Assembly: GCF_003945595.2 (NCBI RefSeq)
Contig: NW_024104421.1
Coordinates: forward strand, 1,302,001 to 1,366,000
Origin: Pipra filicauda
Lineage: Eukaryota > Chordata > Aves > Passeriformes > Pipridae
Reading direction: 5' to 3'
DNA length: 64,000 nucleotides
The notes beneath the pieces were generated by a model. That model saw only the letters and a list, made by a program, of their open reading frames with translations. It ran no database searches and was not told the origin of the DNA. The translations under genes and the position numbers were made by a program. This document shows positions 63,926-64,000 of this stretch, in pieces. Each line of letters starts with the position of its first letter. Position 1 is the first letter of the stretch.

Positions 63926-64000
63926 AAATGTGAACTGAAGTGCAGAGTTATCAGAGATTCAGGCCTTCTAGGTTTTTATCTTCTGTCTCCATTTTTACTG

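Larger units (their letters stand above)
47676..64000 (+). other. SOX5: SOX5 intron downstream of exon C (5' part)
   Basis: More than 16 kb follow exon C without the next expected SOX5 exon, which would open with VQGQLPPL-type codons, so the intron continues past the right edge. The content is AT-rich intronic DNA with a locally GC-richer, unmatched stretch at 52.10-52.48 kb, a probable ancient LINE piece near 53.65 kb, microsatellites at 54.16, 55.91 and 57.78 kb, a double stem-loop at 55.74 kb and a MIR-like SINE near 63.86 kb. The longest open frame of the window (60161-60727, +, 188 codons) is here, without any recognisable domain. I treat it as chance. Confidence 0.85.

Overview
The window is a stretch of vertebrate, almost certainly avian, nuclear DNA. 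It lies inside one large gene, SOX5, read on the + strand. The call rests on three short exons with clean AG/GT borders and matching phases. Their translation gives the end of the SOX5 N-terminal region and most of its SoxD leucine zipper and glutamine-rich Q-box. The residues that separate SOX5 from its paralogue SOX6 ([21 protein letters not shown]) are the SOX5 versions. Avian origin is inferred from CR1 retrotransposon fragments, including the typical CR1 3' tail (gattctgtgattctgtg), and from the overall low repeat content. Another CR1-bearing sauropsid, such as a turtle or crocodilian, cannot be fully excluded.

Layout: 1-30795 is the downstream part of a large intron. It holds three candidate regulatory blocks (11.5-12.0, 12.37-12.66 and 19.9-20.3 kb), two CR1 fragments, one MIR-like SINE and, at 28.14-29.55 kb, a strong CpG island. 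Exon A is 30796-30882. An intron of 14.1 kb follows, with a cluster of SOX motifs near 33 kb, a degenerate tandem repeat near 35.5 kb, a small CpG-dense patch near 39.3 kb, a third CR1 and two MIR-like SINEs. Exon B is 45001-45173 and exon C is 47607-47675, separated by a 2.4-kb intron. From 47676 to the end is the start of another long intron with no coding exon that I can recognise. The next SOX5 exon and the HMG box lie beyond the right edge, and the N-terminal exons lie beyond the left edge.

No bacterial-type genes, CRISPR arrays, rRNA or recognisable tRNA genes are present, and nearly all of the other open frames look like chance intronic ORFs. The window holds no obvious undescribed multi-gene system. 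The most interesting material is regulatory. The CpG island lies only about 1.25 kb upstream of exon A and looks like an internal SOX5 promoter. It carries an 11-bp inverted pair of ACAATGG SOX sites plus a third copy. Exon A has a start-like GCCATGG that could begin a shorter protein. Other points are mirror-image SOX motif pairs near 8.0 and 33 kb, a double stem-loop with GATA and NKX-like motifs at 55.74-55.79 kb, and a possible premature 3' end just after exon C.
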